DNA of 64,000 nucleotides. Origin: Streptomyces sp. MH60. Lineage in GTDB: Bacteria > Actinomycetota > Actinomycetes > Streptomycetales > Streptomycetaceae. This document shows, in pieces, positions 1-7,464 of this stretch; position 1 is the stretch's first letter; each line of letters starts with the position of its first letter. A program made the position numbers and the translations under genes. The notes beneath the pieces are model-generated. The model was not told the origin of the DNA and ran no database searches. It saw nothing but the letters and a program-made list of their open reading frames with translations. The stretch covers positions 1-64,000 of the forward strand of contig NZ_MULI01000008.1 in the NCBI RefSeq assembly GCF_002939385.1, written 5' to 3'.

Positions 1-213
1 GACGTCACCACCGAACTGGTCAACATGACCGTGAGCATCGTGGACGGCTGGTACGCCGACACCCGCATTGACTGGGAGGACGTCTACGACCGGCTGGAGC
101 GCGGCGCCGGACTCGACGACGGCCGCCGCATCGACCTCGGCGAGGACCTCGGCTCGCCCGCCCTCGAAGCCCTCAAGCGCCGCGTGCGCGCCGCCCGCCG
201 CGACCACGGCTGA
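1..213 (+). CDS. Hypothetical protein, 5' end outside window
   Basis: The frame is open from base 1, and the first ATG (25) has no ribosome binding site before it, so the gene probably begins upstream of the window. The visible part is about 70 residues, rich in Asp, Glu and Arg, and ends in a basic helix (ALKRRVRAARRDHG). I recognise no family. It is the first visible member of a run of small same-strand genes; the next gene starts 18 bases downstream. Confidence 0.55.
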   Translation, partial: DVTTELVNMTVSIVDGWYADTRIDWEDVYDRLERGAGLDDGRRIDLGEDLGSPALEALKRRVRAARRDHG

Positions 214-231
214 TCCCTAGGAGCGCACCAC

Positions 232-648
232 ATGACCTTGTCCACCGCCTACCTCGCCAGCCAGCCCGCCCGGGGCCCGGGACTCGACCAGGCCACCGCC
301 CGCCGCCGCGCCCGGGAACTGGCTGGCATCGCCGCCGCCGCGCACAAGGACAGCAACGGCCGCTGGAACACCGACGGATGGCCGACCGACCAGACCGCGT
401 GGATCGTCACCAGCCTCGCCGGGCGCATCATCCTCGACGACGGTTCGACGCCCGCCGCCGCCGTGCCCGGCTCGTACGTCGCATGGGCCGAGGGTCCGCA
501 GGAACGGACCGAACACGGCTACCTGGCCGCCGAACACGACGGGCAGGCTCTCGTCCTCGGCCTGGACGGCACGTACCGCCAGATGCCCGCCGACATCCCC
601 GAGCCGGAACCCGATCCCGACCGGCCCGGCCACTCCCCGCACCCTTAG
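232..648 (+). CDS. Hypothetical protein
   Basis: A 138-residue protein with a good ribosome binding site (TAGGAG) before ATG 232. The N-terminal third is an Ala/Arg-rich helix. The middle (DGWPTDQTAWIVTSLAGRII) looks beta-rich and soluble, and the C-terminus is a Pro/Asp tail. No catalytic motif, signal peptide or membrane segment is visible. A strong hairpin (658-692) follows the stop, so this may close a transcription unit. Function unknown. Confidence 0.6.
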   Translation: MTLSTAYLASQPARGPGLDQATARRRARELAGIAAAAHKDSNGRWNTDGWPTDQTAWIVTSLAGRIILDDGSTPAAAVPGSYVAWAEGPQERTEHGYLAAEHDGQALVLGLDGTYRQMPADIPEPEPDPDRPGHSPHP

Positions 649-657
649 CCTGGACCC

Positions 658-692
658 GGCCGCGCCCCGCCCGCCGATGCCGGGGCGCGGCC
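658..692 (+). terminator. Perfect 12-bp GC hairpin
   Basis: GGCCGCGCCCCG (658-669) pairs perfectly with CGGGGCGCGGCC (681-692) around an 11-base loop. There is no T-run, but the stem is strong enough for a factor-dependent or high-GC intrinsic terminator. It is immediately followed by the SD-enclosing leader hairpin of the next gene. Confidence 0.55.
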
Positions 693-710
693 CCTCGACC
701 CGCCACGAGG
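693..710 (+). promoter_or_regulatory. SD-overlapping leader hairpin, copy 1
   Basis: CCTCG (693-697), loop ACCCGCCA, CGAGG (706-710). The right arm contains the start of the ribosome binding site (AGGAG) of the gene at 719. Near-identical elements occur at 3304 and 9720. Confidence 0.45.
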
Positions 711-718
711 AGACACCG

Positions 719-1132
719 ATGCCCGACCGCCCTGAACAGCACCTCGCCGACCCCGGCCCGGACGCCTCCGTCCGCATCCTCACCGACGACGGATGGACCA
801 CCGTGCCCCCGACCACGCCTACCGCCACCGTGAAGCTCCCCGGGAGCTTCGTTGACTGGCTCACCACCACGCTCGCCGACCTCGGCCCGGCCCCGTCCCT
901 GGACGACGTCCGTGCCGCCCTGCACCGCGCCCGGCGCACCGAACGCCGGATCGGCTACTTCCTCACCCTCGACGCCACCGCGCCCGTGCTGGAGATGCTC
1001 ACCTCCCTCGCCGCCGACTGCATCAACCTCGGCCGCCCCGTCACCGGCCACAACACCCGCGAGGCCGCCCACCGCGCGCGGCTGCGCCTCATCACCGCCC
1101 GCGCCGCCCTCCACGCCCAGGAGCAGCAGTGA
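719..1132 (+). CDS. Hypothetical protein
   Basis: A 137-residue protein. ATG 719 is chosen over an upstream in-frame ATG at 677 because a clear AGGAG lies 9 bases before it. The N-terminal half carries an Ig-like stretch (VKLPGSFVDWLTTTLADLG). The C-terminal half is helical and Arg-rich (HRARRTERRIGYFLTLDATA). The stop overlaps the GTG of the next gene, so the two are probably translationally coupled. No family recognised. Confidence 0.6.
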   Translation: MPDRPEQHLADPGPDASVRILTDDGWTTVPPTTPTATVKLPGSFVDWLTTTLADLGPAPSLDDVRAALHRARRTERRIGYFLTLDATAPVLEMLTSLAADCINLGRPVTGHNTREAAHRARLRLITARAALHAQEQQ

Positions 1133-1389
1133 GCCACACCATCACCCCCGGACAGACCTACCGCGCGTGCGCCCCGTACCCGTACGGCCCGACCCGCATC
1201 CGTATCACCGCGTACGAGCCGGGTGCGGCGACCGCCGACGCCGCCGACCGCGACAGCGGCGCCCCGTGCGTCGTCCTCGCCGCCGATCTCCACGCCAGCC
1301 CCGCCCACGACGACGGCACGCCCCGCACCGAGGGCTACGCCCTCACCCGCACCCTGATCGCCCTCGCCGCACCCCAGGAGCGCCCGTGA
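1129..1389 (+). CDS. Hypothetical small protein
   Basis: An 86-residue protein starting at GTG 1129, overlapping the previous stop (GTGA). The sequence (TPGQTYRACAPYPYGPTRIR) has the look of a small SH3-like beta barrel of a kind often seen in actinophage early regions. This is only a resemblance, and no function is assigned. The stop overlaps the next GTG in the same way. Confidence 0.6.
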   Translation: MSHTITPGQTYRACAPYPYGPTRIRITAYEPGAATADAADRDSGAPCVVLAADLHASPAHDDGTPRTEGYALTRTLIALAAPQERP

Positions 1390-1667
1390 CCGACGACGAC
1401 GAGACCGTCAACGAACAGGCCGTCGTCGCGTACCTGGCCCGCCTGCCCGACGACCCGGCCGCGCTCGCCGCGAAGGCCGCCGAGCAGGAAGCGCGCCTTG
1501 CCTACTGGCTGGCCCAGGCCCGCACCTACAGCTACCGCATGGACCGCTGTACCACCATCGAGGCCCGGCGCCGCAACGCCCGCCGCGCCGGGGTCAGTCT
1601 TCAGCACGCCCAGACCGCCCGCGAGTGGCTCGAAGCCATCCGCCGCAGGACCGAGGAGCGCTCCTGA
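1386..1667 (+). CDS. Hypothetical helical protein
   Basis: A 93-residue protein starting at GTG 1386, overlapping the previous stop. A longer upstream reading frame exists, but the overlap and the AGGAG at 1377 fix this start. It is predicted to be almost entirely helical (PAALAAKAAEQEARLAYWLA, then an Arg-rich helix), compatible with a small coiled-coil dimer. The stop TGA overlaps ATG 1667. Function unknown. Confidence 0.6.
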   Translation: MTDDDETVNEQAVVAYLARLPDDPAALAAKAAEQEARLAYWLAQARTYSYRMDRCTTIEARRRNARRAGVSLQHAQTAREWLEAIRRRTEERS

Positions 1668-2281
1668 TGAGCCGACCGCCAAGCGCCGCCGCCCTGCACC
1701 GCCTCGCCAAGGGAGCGAGGGCGCTGGGGAGCACTGCTGCGCCCGAGCGGTACCGGCAGGCGACCGGACGGCTTCCTGATGCTGATGCGATCATCCGGTG
1801 CAGCCGCGAGGAGCAGCTTTCCGTCTCGGTTCTCGCCCGCGTGTATGAGACCAGCGTGCACGCGGTGTATGCCGTGCTCGATGCGGCCGGGCGGTCTCGC
1901 GAGGAGCTGTGGCGGCGCCCGGTTCAGGAGAGCGGGAGGCGCCCTGCCCCGCCTACTCTGCCCGAGTGGCCGGACGCCGTCCGGGACTACGAGGCGGGGG
2001 ACTCTCCTGGCGTCATCGCTGCCCGCTACGGAATGACCACCCACGCCGTCAACAACTCCGTCAAGGATGCCGTTGGAGGCGCGTGGCGCGAGGCCGCCGA
2101 AGCGCGTGCACTGACCACAGAGCAGAACCGCGAGGCCACCGAGGTCCGCTACCGGGCGCGCACCGGCGCTCTGGACGCCGCCGCCGCCGACCTCGGCGTC
2201 TCCACCGACCAGCTGCGTGCCGTCCTCGACGCGCACGGTCTACTCCTGCATGACCTGCCCACCACCGAGGAGCAACCGTGA
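1667..2281 (+). CDS. Putative DNA-binding protein with three HTH-like repeats
   Basis: A 204-residue protein starting at ATG 1667, which overlaps the previous stop, with GAGGAG upstream. Three stretches resemble helix-turn-helix units: LSVSVLARVYETSVHAVYAV (near residues 54-73), DSPGVIAARYGMTTHAVNN (near 112-130) and GALDAAAADLGVSTDQLRAV (near 173-192). Each has the pattern helix, A-x-x-(Y/L)-(G/E), turn, recognition-like helix. Tandem homeodomain-like repeats suggest DNA binding, possibly regulatory. This is inference from pattern; no named family is recognised. It overlaps the next gene by GTGA. Confidence 0.6.
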   Translation: MSRPPSAAALHRLAKGARALGSTAAPERYRQATGRLPDADAIIRCSREEQLSVSVLARVYETSVHAVYAVLDAAGRSREELWRRPVQESGRRPAPPTLPEWPDAVRDYEAGDSPGVIAARYGMTTHAVNNSVKDAVGGAWREAAEARALTTEQNREATEVRYRARTGALDAAAADLGVSTDQLRAVLDAHGLLLHDLPTTEEQP

Positions 2282-2811
2282 GCACTATCCCCGTCCGCGT
2301 GCCCGCCGACACCATGCCGACTGTCCTGGACGCGCCCCGCGTTCTGCCCGAGGGCCATCCCGGGCGCGGTCTGTCCTGCGCCGCGTGCGTCCTGCCGATC
2401 CTCGGCCGGGCCATGGTCACCGTGTACGTGGGCACCGACCCCGACCAGCGCCGCCCCGGCGGGGCCATGCGCGGCACCGGGGTCCCCGTGCACGCCGACT
2501 GTGCCGGGGTGACCGCCGAGACCGCTTGCGAGCACGTGTGGGTGACCGCCCTCGACGGCGACAACGAAAACGAACCGGCCCGCGACGCCGACGGCCGTAC
2601 CTGGGTGCACTGCGGGGTGTGCGGTACGCCCCGGGGCGCCTCGCCCCGCCTGGTGACTCTCAGTACGCCGTGCGCCCGGCCCGACTGCCACCACCCCTAC
2701 AACTGGCACGTCCCCGGCCCGCGCTGCACCGCCGGGCCGGACAGCGCGCCGTGCCCCTGCGCCGCTTTCCAGGCTCCCGCCGACATTCCCGCAACACCCG
2801 AGGAGCACTGA
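2278..2811 (+). CDS. Hypothetical Cys-rich protein
   Basis: A 177-residue protein starting at GTG 2278. Several Cys/His pairs suggest one or more structural zinc sites: SCAACVLP, ADCAG, HCGVCGTPRG, CARPDCHHPYNWH and CPCAAF. The spacing of CxxC pairs is typical of small zinc ribbons. No enzymatic motif is seen. Cys-rich proteins recur in this block (genes at 6952, 8098 and 12555). Confidence 0.6.
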   Translation: MSTIPVRVPADTMPTVLDAPRVLPEGHPGRGLSCAACVLPILGRAMVTVYVGTDPDQRRPGGAMRGTGVPVHADCAGVTAETACEHVWVTALDGDNENEPARDADGRTWVHCGVCGTPRGASPRLVTLSTPCARPDCHHPYNWHVPGPRCTAGPDSAPCPCAAFQAPADIPATPEEH

Positions 2812-2815
2812 CGTC

Positions 2816-3223
2816 ATGCCTGTCGACGGGCCGGTGGAGGAGTTGCAGGCGGCGGCTGGTCGGCTGCTGGAGCGGGGGGCGCCGCTGGAGGAGGTGGAGG
2901 CGTTCGCCGCTCTGGTGCGGGCGTTCCCGGCCGGGCCGCTGCCGCTGGTCGCCGATCAGCCTGCGGCCCGGGAGCGGGTGTCGTGTGACCGGTGCGGCGG
3001 GGGTGAGCTGTTTGACCTGCTGGGGCACGATGCGATGGGGCACCGGGTGGCGAACCGCCTTGCGCAGCAGAGGGTTTCGACGCTGGCCGAGCTGACGTCG
3101 CGGTCGGCGGAGTGGCTGCTGGACGAGGCCCGGGTGGGGGCGAAGGGGTTCCAGCGGGTGCGGCTGAAGGTGGGTTTCCAGGCGTGGGACGTGATGGTCG
3201 GGAGGAACGCCGCGACCGGGTAG
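2816..3223 (+). CDS. Small protein with RNA polymerase alpha-CTD-like helix-hairpin-helix
   Basis: A 135-residue protein; the AGGAG is at 2801-2805. The N-terminal half is a Leu/Glu-rich helix followed by a CxxC pair (VSCDRCGGGE). Residues about 75-125 (RLAQQRVSTLAELTSRSAEW, then LLDEARVGAKGFQRVRLKV) match the layout of the RNA polymerase alpha C-terminal domain or HhH fold: short helix, 'TLAEL', 'LL', then a G-x-K-G hairpin. This suggests DNA or transcription-complex binding, but the activity is unproven. It is the last gene before a putative promoter and terminator region. Confidence 0.6.
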   Translation: MPVDGPVEELQAAAGRLLERGAPLEEVEAFAALVRAFPAGPLPLVADQPAARERVSCDRCGGGELFDLLGHDAMGHRVANRLAQQRVSTLAELTSRSAEWLLDEARVGAKGFQRVRLKVGFQAWDVMVGRNAATG

Positions 3224-3249
3224 ACACGCATATCGATGTGCATTAGTGT
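3221..3249 (+). promoter_or_regulatory. Possible promoter for the 3.3 kb gene group
   Basis: TAGACA (3221-3226), 17-base spacer, TAGTGT (3244-3249). Both are weak matches to the -35/-10 of housekeeping promoters, but this is the only sizeable non-coding gap in the area. Confidence 0.3.
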
Positions 3250-3250
3250 G

Positions 3251-3300
3251 AGGGTCCTCGCGCTGCTCCGGCCGCCACGGAGAGCGGGGACCCTTTCTTT
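3251..3300 (+). terminator. Leader hairpin with pyrimidine tail
   Basis: AGGGTCC (3251-3257) pairs with GGACCCT (3288-3294). The inner CGCT/AGCG and CTCCG/CGGAG arms extend the stem, and TTTCTTTC follows. It lies between a candidate promoter and the gene at 3333, so it may act as an attenuator rather than an end-of-operon terminator. Confidence 0.5.
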
Positions 3301-3303
3301 CCG

Positions 3304-3321
3304 CCTCGACCCGCCACGAGG
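3304..3321 (+). promoter_or_regulatory. SD-overlapping leader hairpin, copy 2
   Basis: CCTCG (3304-3308), loop ACCCGCCA, CGAGG (3317-3321), overlapping the AGGAG of the gene at 3333. Same sequence as copy 1. Confidence 0.45.
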
Positions 3322-3332
3322 AGAACAAGTCC

Positions 3333-3548
3333 ATGATCCGTCGTACTTTCGGGTGGATACTGCTCGCCCTGCCGCTCGCGACCCCTCTCGTCTGGTTCGT
3401 GCTGGACCGGACGCTGCCAGACACCGTGCAGGCCCGCGCGCTGTGTGACCAGCTCACCTTCGCGTACTTCCTCGGCTGCTTCGTCGTCATCCGGCTGGCC
3501 ATGAGCTTCGTCCCGGTCCGGCGCTCGCAGGACGGGACTGGCCGGTGA
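3333..3548 (+). CDS. Small membrane protein
   Basis: A 71-residue protein; ATG 3333 follows GAGGAGAACAAGTCC. Two hydrophobic segments are visible: FGWILLALPLATPLVWFVL (about 6-24) and FAYFLGCFVVIRLAMSFV (about 43-60), joined by a short charged loop, with basic residues at both ends. It resembles a two-helix phage membrane protein. Because it lies far from the lysis genes I do not call it a holin. Its stop overlaps GTG 3545. Confidence 0.6.
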   Translation: MIRRTFGWILLALPLATPLVWFVLDRTLPDTVQARALCDQLTFAYFLGCFVVIRLAMSFVPVRRSQDGTGR

Positions 3549-3892
3549 ACACTCCGATCACCATGCAGGAGGCCCGGGAGCTGGGCGCGCCGGAGTGCTT
3601 CTCCGAGGAGTTCGCGTTCCTGGAGCGCACCGGGGGGCTGCCGCCGTACGCGGGGCCGGTCGAGCCGGACTGGGGCAGCGACGCCTCCTACCTGTACGAC
3701 GACGAGCCGACCGAGCCGCCCGGCTGGTCGGAGGAGCCCGACCCCGAGTGGGTGCGTGAGCCGGAGCCGGAGCCGTGCCAGGGTCCGGCGCGGACCTTCG
3801 AGTTCCTCGGCATGCCCGAGCGCTGGCGCGCGCACGAGGGCGGCTGCTGGGACCTGCACGTCCCGTCCGAGTCCTGCCCGCCGCCGTTCTGA
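3545..3892 (+). CDS. Hypothetical acidic protein
   Basis: A 115-residue protein starting at GTG 3545 and overlapping the membrane-protein stop. It is strongly acidic and Pro-rich (DDEPTEPPGWSEEPDPEWVR), with three cysteines near the ends. No motif is recognised. The overlap implies co-translation with the upstream membrane protein. Confidence 0.6.
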   Translation: MNTPITMQEARELGAPECFSEEFAFLERTGGLPPYAGPVEPDWGSDASYLYDDEPTEPPGWSEEPDPEWVREPEPEPCQGPARTFEFLGMPERWRAHEGGCWDLHVPSESCPPPF

Positions 3893-4018
3893 TCTTCCTG
3901 AACATCTCGTCCGCCCCTGCCTGTTGTACGGGGCCCCGGGGTCGAACCGGGGGCGGACACCATGCGCACACCGCTACTGTGCGCAGTCGTCACACCACAT
4001 CCCAGGGGGGATCCGACC

Positions 4019-4375
4019 GTGAAGGTCACCAGACTCAGCCGTCTCCTGTTCCCGGCCGCCGCCGTCGGCGCGCTGCTGCTCGCCACGGCGTGCGACAACG
4101 TCACCAAGCCGTCGTCGCAGGGCGCGGCCGTGATGTGCGAGGAGTTCATCAAGAAGGGCGACTACCTGAAGTCGCCCGGCTCGGCGAAGTTCTCCGGTGT
4201 CTCGGACACGACGATCAAGACGCTGCGGGCGAAGAAGCCGTGGAAGTACCGGGTCTCGGGCTGGGTCGACAGCCAGAACTCCTTCGGTGCGCTGGTCCGC
4301 AACAAGTACGTGTGCGAGATCAGCACGAAGGACGCCGACACCTGGCACCTCGACGTCCTGGACCTCGGCAAGTAG
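4019..4375 (+). CDS. Putative secreted lipoprotein
   Basis: A 118-residue protein. GTG 4019 is preferred over an upstream ATG (3962) because GGGGGGA precedes it and it gives a proper signal sequence. The N-terminus is a short basic region, a hydrophobic core (LLFPAAAVGALLLATAC) and a lipobox (LATAC, Cys about residue 25), so the mature protein should be lipid-anchored outside the membrane. The mature domain contains KSPGSAKFSGVSDTTIKTL and one further Cys pair. Phage lipoproteins often act in superinfection exclusion; that role is inference. The next gene is also predicted to be surface-exposed. Confidence 0.65.
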   Translation: MKVTRLSRLLFPAAAVGALLLATACDNVTKPSSQGAAVMCEEFIKKGDYLKSPGSAKFSGVSDTTIKTLRAKKPWKYRVSGWVDSQNSFGALVRNKYVCEISTKDADTWHLDVLDLGK

Positions 4376-4421
4376 TCCCTGTCATCTCTCATCAGCTTCA
4401 TCAACACCGTCAAGGACGATT

Positions 4422-4919
4422 ATGAGCAGCATGTACACCCCGCCGCCCGCCGACAAGCCGAAGAAGCCGGTCTACCGGAGGAAGGGCTTCTGGATCGGCA
4501 TCGGCGCCCTCCTCGTGGTCGGCTCGGTCGCGAACGCCGTCAACGGCGGCGACAGCAGCACCGACGCGAAGCCGGAGCCCGCCGTCACCGTCACCAAGAC
4601 GGCCACCCCGGCCGCGCCCGCGACGCCCGCCAAGGAGGAGGAGCCCGCCACTCCGGCCGCCGAGGAGACGGTCGAGGAGGAGACGGCCCCGGCCGCCGAG
4701 CCGGAGCCGGTGCCGGACGTCGTCGGCATGAACCACGCCGACGCGATGACCGTCCTGCACACGGCCGGATTCCTGGTCGACGAGGAGTCCGTCAGCCCCG
4801 GCCACACCTTCATCCTCAACAACAGCAACTGGAAGGTGTGCAGCCAGGACCCGCAGCCCGGCGCCACGGACGTTCTGCGCGTCACGATCAACTCCGTGAA
4901 GCTCGACGAGTCCTGCTGA
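4422..4919 (+). CDS. Single-pass membrane protein with PASTA-like domain
   Basis: A 165-residue protein; ATG 4422 follows CAAGGA. A cytoplasmic Pro/Lys-rich N-terminus precedes one membrane helix (FWIGIGALLVVGSVANAVN, about 27-45). A long Pro/Ala/Glu linker follows, then a C-terminal PASTA-like unit: VPDVVGMNHADAMTVLHTAG, later PQPGATDVLRVTINSV. PASTA domains bind cell-wall or muropeptide ligands in known kinases and PBPs. With the lipoprotein upstream this forms a two-gene cell-surface pair; a role in host surface modification or exclusion is speculative. Confidence 0.65.
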   Translation: MSSMYTPPPADKPKKPVYRRKGFWIGIGALLVVGSVANAVNGGDSSTDAKPEPAVTVTKTATPAAPATPAKEEEPATPAAEETVEEETAPAAEPEPVPDVVGMNHADAMTVLHTAGFLVDEESVSPGHTFILNNSNWKVCSQDPQPGATDVLRVTINSVKLDESC

Positions 4920-4997
4920 CGCGTTCCTGAACTGGCGGCGGCGCCTGTGGGCCGCTCGGCGCCGCCGCCCTCCTTCCTGATCCCGCCAAGGAGAACC

Positions 4998-5669
4998 ATG
5001 ACCAGCGAGAACGAGTACGCCATCACCGTCACCCGGGCCGACGAGTCCGTCACCCGAATCGGGCCGATCCCCTACCTGCACGTCGCCGAGGCCATGCACC
5101 GGTACTTCACCGGCGAGGCCCGCACGCACACGGCCGGGGCCGCCGAGGCCCACGTGGAGATCGCCGCCTACGACCCGGACGCCGAGCACCTGCCGCTCGT
5201 CTCCTGCAGCACCGACGCCGTGCTCGTCGCGATGGAGGACCCGGAGCAGAACCCCGACGGCCCGTTCCCGGACCTGTGGTCCCGCTTCCGCGCCCAGCAC
5301 GGGTACGAGGAAGCCGAGAAGGTGTGGAGCACCGCCGTCGCGCTCATCGACCAACCCGCCGACGAGGACGACGGCATGGTCACCGTCCGCGTGCCGCGCG
5401 AGACCGCCGAGGTCCTCGCGGGCATCATCGACGGCCACCTGGAGGAGTACCCCTGCCCCGTCGAGGACATGTGGGGCGTGATCGAGGCCGTCCGGCAGAT
5501 GGACGCCGAGCGCGGCGCGGAAATGTACCGGGAGCACCGGTACCGGGTCAACGGCGGCACGGTGTACGACGTCGTCGACAGGGTCGAGGTGGAGACCGAG
5601 TTCGCCGACAGCGACACCGCCCGCGCCTGGGTGAACAAGCACGGCAAGTCCGCCCCCGGGGAGAAGTGA
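4998..5669 (+). CDS. Hypothetical protein
   Basis: A 223-residue protein; ATG 4998 follows AAGGAGAACC, which fixes it over an upstream in-frame codon. An acidic soluble protein with mixed alpha/beta character (EYAITVTRADESVTRIG at the start, VTVRVPRETAEVLAGIIDGH near 125). No transmembrane segment or known motif. It ends in the junction GGAGAAGTGATCATG, which supplies the ribosome binding site of the next gene and recurs almost identically at 6941 and 7740. Confidence 0.6.
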   Translation: MTSENEYAITVTRADESVTRIGPIPYLHVAEAMHRYFTGEARTHTAGAAEAHVEIAAYDPDAEHLPLVSCSTDAVLVAMEDPEQNPDGPFPDLWSRFRAQHGYEEAEKVWSTAVALIDQPADEDDGMVTVRVPRETAEVLAGIIDGHLEEYPCPVEDMWGVIEAVRQMDAERGAEMYREHRYRVNGGTVYDVVDRVEVETEFADSDTARAWVNKHGKSAPGEK

Positions 5670-5671
5670 TC

Positions 5672-6040
5672 ATGGGCTGGAGCACGTTTCCCTCTGTCAA
5701 GGTCGGCGACCCGCTGATCCTGGTCAGGTCGAGCCGTTACCGGGCCGACGAGCGCGTCACTGTCTCCCGGGTCGGCCGGACGTGGCTGTACGTCAAGAAC
5801 GACCAGGGCACCGAGAAGAACGCCCGGTTCTCCAAGACGACCGGCCTGGAGGACACCGGCACCGGGGCCAAGGACGCGTTGCAGACCCAGGAGCAGTACG
5901 ACGAGGCGGCGCAGCGCAGGACGCTGTTCCGCGATCTGCGCGAGGCCGGAATCGAGATCAACAAGTGGTCGGTGCAGGACGACCTGACGACCGAGCAGCT
6001 TCGCCAGCTCCTGGCCGTCGTGAAGCCGGAGGGATCGTGA
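5672..6040 (+). CDS. Hypothetical small beta-rich protein
   Basis: A 122-residue protein; ATG 5672 follows GGAGAAGTGATC. The first half (KVGDPLILVRSSRYRADERV, then VGRTWLYVKN) resembles a small SH3/KOW-like barrel. The second half is helical and contains a DDLTTEQLRQLLAVV segment. Function unknown. The stop overlaps GTG 6037. Confidence 0.6.
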   Translation: MGWSTFPSVKVGDPLILVRSSRYRADERVTVSRVGRTWLYVKNDQGTEKNARFSKTTGLEDTGTGAKDALQTQEQYDEAAQRRTLFRDLREAGIEINKWSVQDDLTTEQLRQLLAVVKPEGS

Positions 6041-6351
6041 AGACCTCCGAGAAGCTCCTGGAGCGCCTGCGCAGTGAGCTGGACCTGGACATCCCGGAGG
6101 GTGCCCGGCTGGAGCGGTCGGCGGGCTCGTACCGGGGCGACAACCGGACGCAGGGCGCGTGGGTGTGGCACGTCGTCTGCGAGGACGGCATCCCTCTGCG
6201 TCAGGACTCCGAGGGGCGGCCGTTGGCGATCGGCTCGCAGTGGACCATGAGCGAGCTGGTGGGGGTGCCGCTGGCCGCGCACCCTGATCTGTACGGCGAC
6301 ATCGTCATCGACCCCGCCGATGAGGCTTATGAGGCGATGCACCGTGGCTGA
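6037..6351 (+). CDS. Hypothetical protein
   Basis: A 104-residue protein starting at GTG 6037 (overlaps the previous stop; GGAGGGATC upstream). The pattern is amphipathic N-terminal helix, beta hairpin (GAWVWHVVCEDGIPLR), then MSELVGVPLAAHPDLYGDIV. No family recognised. It overlaps the next gene by 8 bases. Confidence 0.6.
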   Translation: MKTSEKLLERLRSELDLDIPEGARLERSAGSYRGDNRTQGAWVWHVVCEDGIPLRQDSEGRPLAIGSQWTMSELVGVPLAAHPDLYGDIVIDPADEAYEAMHRG

Positions 6352-6949
6352 GATCAGGCTGGACGGGCTCCTGAGGGCCATCCTCGACACGGCCGAGAAG
6401 AACCGGCGCCGCAACTCCCCGGAGGCGAAGGCGGCCCGCTCCGCCCGGTCGGCGAAGGCGGCCGAGACGCGCAGGGTCCGGCTGGAGGAGCTGCGGAAGG
6501 CCGAGGAGTGGATCGAGGCCCGCATTCCCGACGGGCCGGTCTGCAACGCCATGAGCATCGTCATGGACGCGCAGGAGGTCTTCTGCGTTCGCCCTCCGCA
6601 CCGGAGCGGCAGCCACGAGGATGTGGACGGAACCACCTGGGACGTACTGGAAGAGGAGTTCGAGGACATGCTGAACGTGACCATCGCTGATCTGAGGAAG
6701 CTGCTGGACGGTCCGAGTGACAGTCCGGTGCTGTACGTCTCCCGGGACGAGGACACCGGGGAGCCGGTCCGCCTCGACGTGTGGGACGACGCCTACGTGC
6801 TGTACGCCGACGTCGTCGCGCGCAAGCACGAGCTGGTCGACGCGCTCGGCGGGCCGGACCACCCGGACGGGATCACCGACGGCGCTCTGAAGAACCTGCT
6901 GCCCCTCTACCAGGGGACCGTGGACGGCATCGTGGGCGGGGAGAAGTGA
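6344..6949 (+). CDS. Hypothetical protein with basic coiled-coil N-terminus
   Basis: A 201-residue protein starting at GTG 6344, inside the end of the upstream gene. Residues about 10-60 form a long Arg/Lys/Ala helix (EKNRRRNSPEAKAARSARSA), plausibly nucleic-acid binding or coiled-coil. The remainder is acidic with mixed secondary structure. It terminates with the GGAGAAGTGATCATG junction, so the next gene is directly coupled. No known family. Confidence 0.55.
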   Translation: MAEIRLDGLLRAILDTAEKNRRRNSPEAKAARSARSAKAAETRRVRLEELRKAEEWIEARIPDGPVCNAMSIVMDAQEVFCVRPPHRSGSHEDVDGTTWDVLEEEFEDMLNVTIADLRKLLDGPSDSPVLYVSRDEDTGEPVRLDVWDDAYVLYADVVARKHELVDALGGPDHPDGITDGALKNLLPLYQGTVDGIVGGEK

Positions 6950-6951
6950 TC

Positions 6952-7461
6952 ATGAGCGTTGCCGACACGTCGCTCTCACCCGAGCGTGAGGCGTACATCA
7001 AGCAGACCGCCAACGAGAACGCCACGGTGCCCGCCACCTTCGTCAGCGAGCTGCTGTGGGAGATCGAGCGGCTGCGCGTCAACGGCGGCGAGAAGCGCCG
7101 CCTGCTGGCCTGCGGCCTGTGCTTCGAGGAGCACGGCGAGGAGGTCCACCCGCACCCCGAGTGCGGGTGGGGCCGGTACCCCGAGCACGACAAGCTGACT
7201 CTGGTCAAGGACAAGTCGCAGGCCGTGTTCGACTTCCTGGAGTCCGTCGGCGAGAAGGGCATCGCCCTCGGCAGGACCGTGGTGACGCGCGTGGCCGTGT
7301 TCGAGGGGACAGAGGAGTGCACGGCCGTCGAGCCGGTTGAGGAGAGGCGCCTTCAGGAGCTGCTGGCCGGGCACTTCGGGGTCGACCTGGCCAGGCTCGA
7401 CGAGGAGAAGCAGCAGATGCTCGACGACCTGGTCGCCATGAACGCCCCGAAGGGGGGCTGA
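6952..7461 (+). CDS. Hypothetical Cys/His-containing protein
   Basis: A 169-residue protein; ATG 6952 follows GGAGAAGTGATC. An N-terminal helical region is followed by a possible zinc site, CGLCFEEHGEEVHPHPEC (about residues 55-72). The C-terminal half is a helical acidic segment (LARLDEEKQQMLDDLVAMNA). No enzyme motif is visible. Confidence 0.6.
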   Translation: MSVADTSLSPEREAYIKQTANENATVPATFVSELLWEIERLRVNGGEKRRLLACGLCFEEHGEEVHPHPECGWGRYPEHDKLTLVKDKSQAVFDFLESVGEKGIALGRTVVTRVAVFEGTEECTAVEPVEERRLQELLAGHFGVDLARLDEEKQQMLDDLVAMNAPKGG

Positions 7462-7464
7462 GGC

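Noticed and set aside
3333-3548. Early two-helix membrane protein as holin
   Set aside because: It lies in the early block 24 kb from the endolysin; membrane topology alone is not enough.
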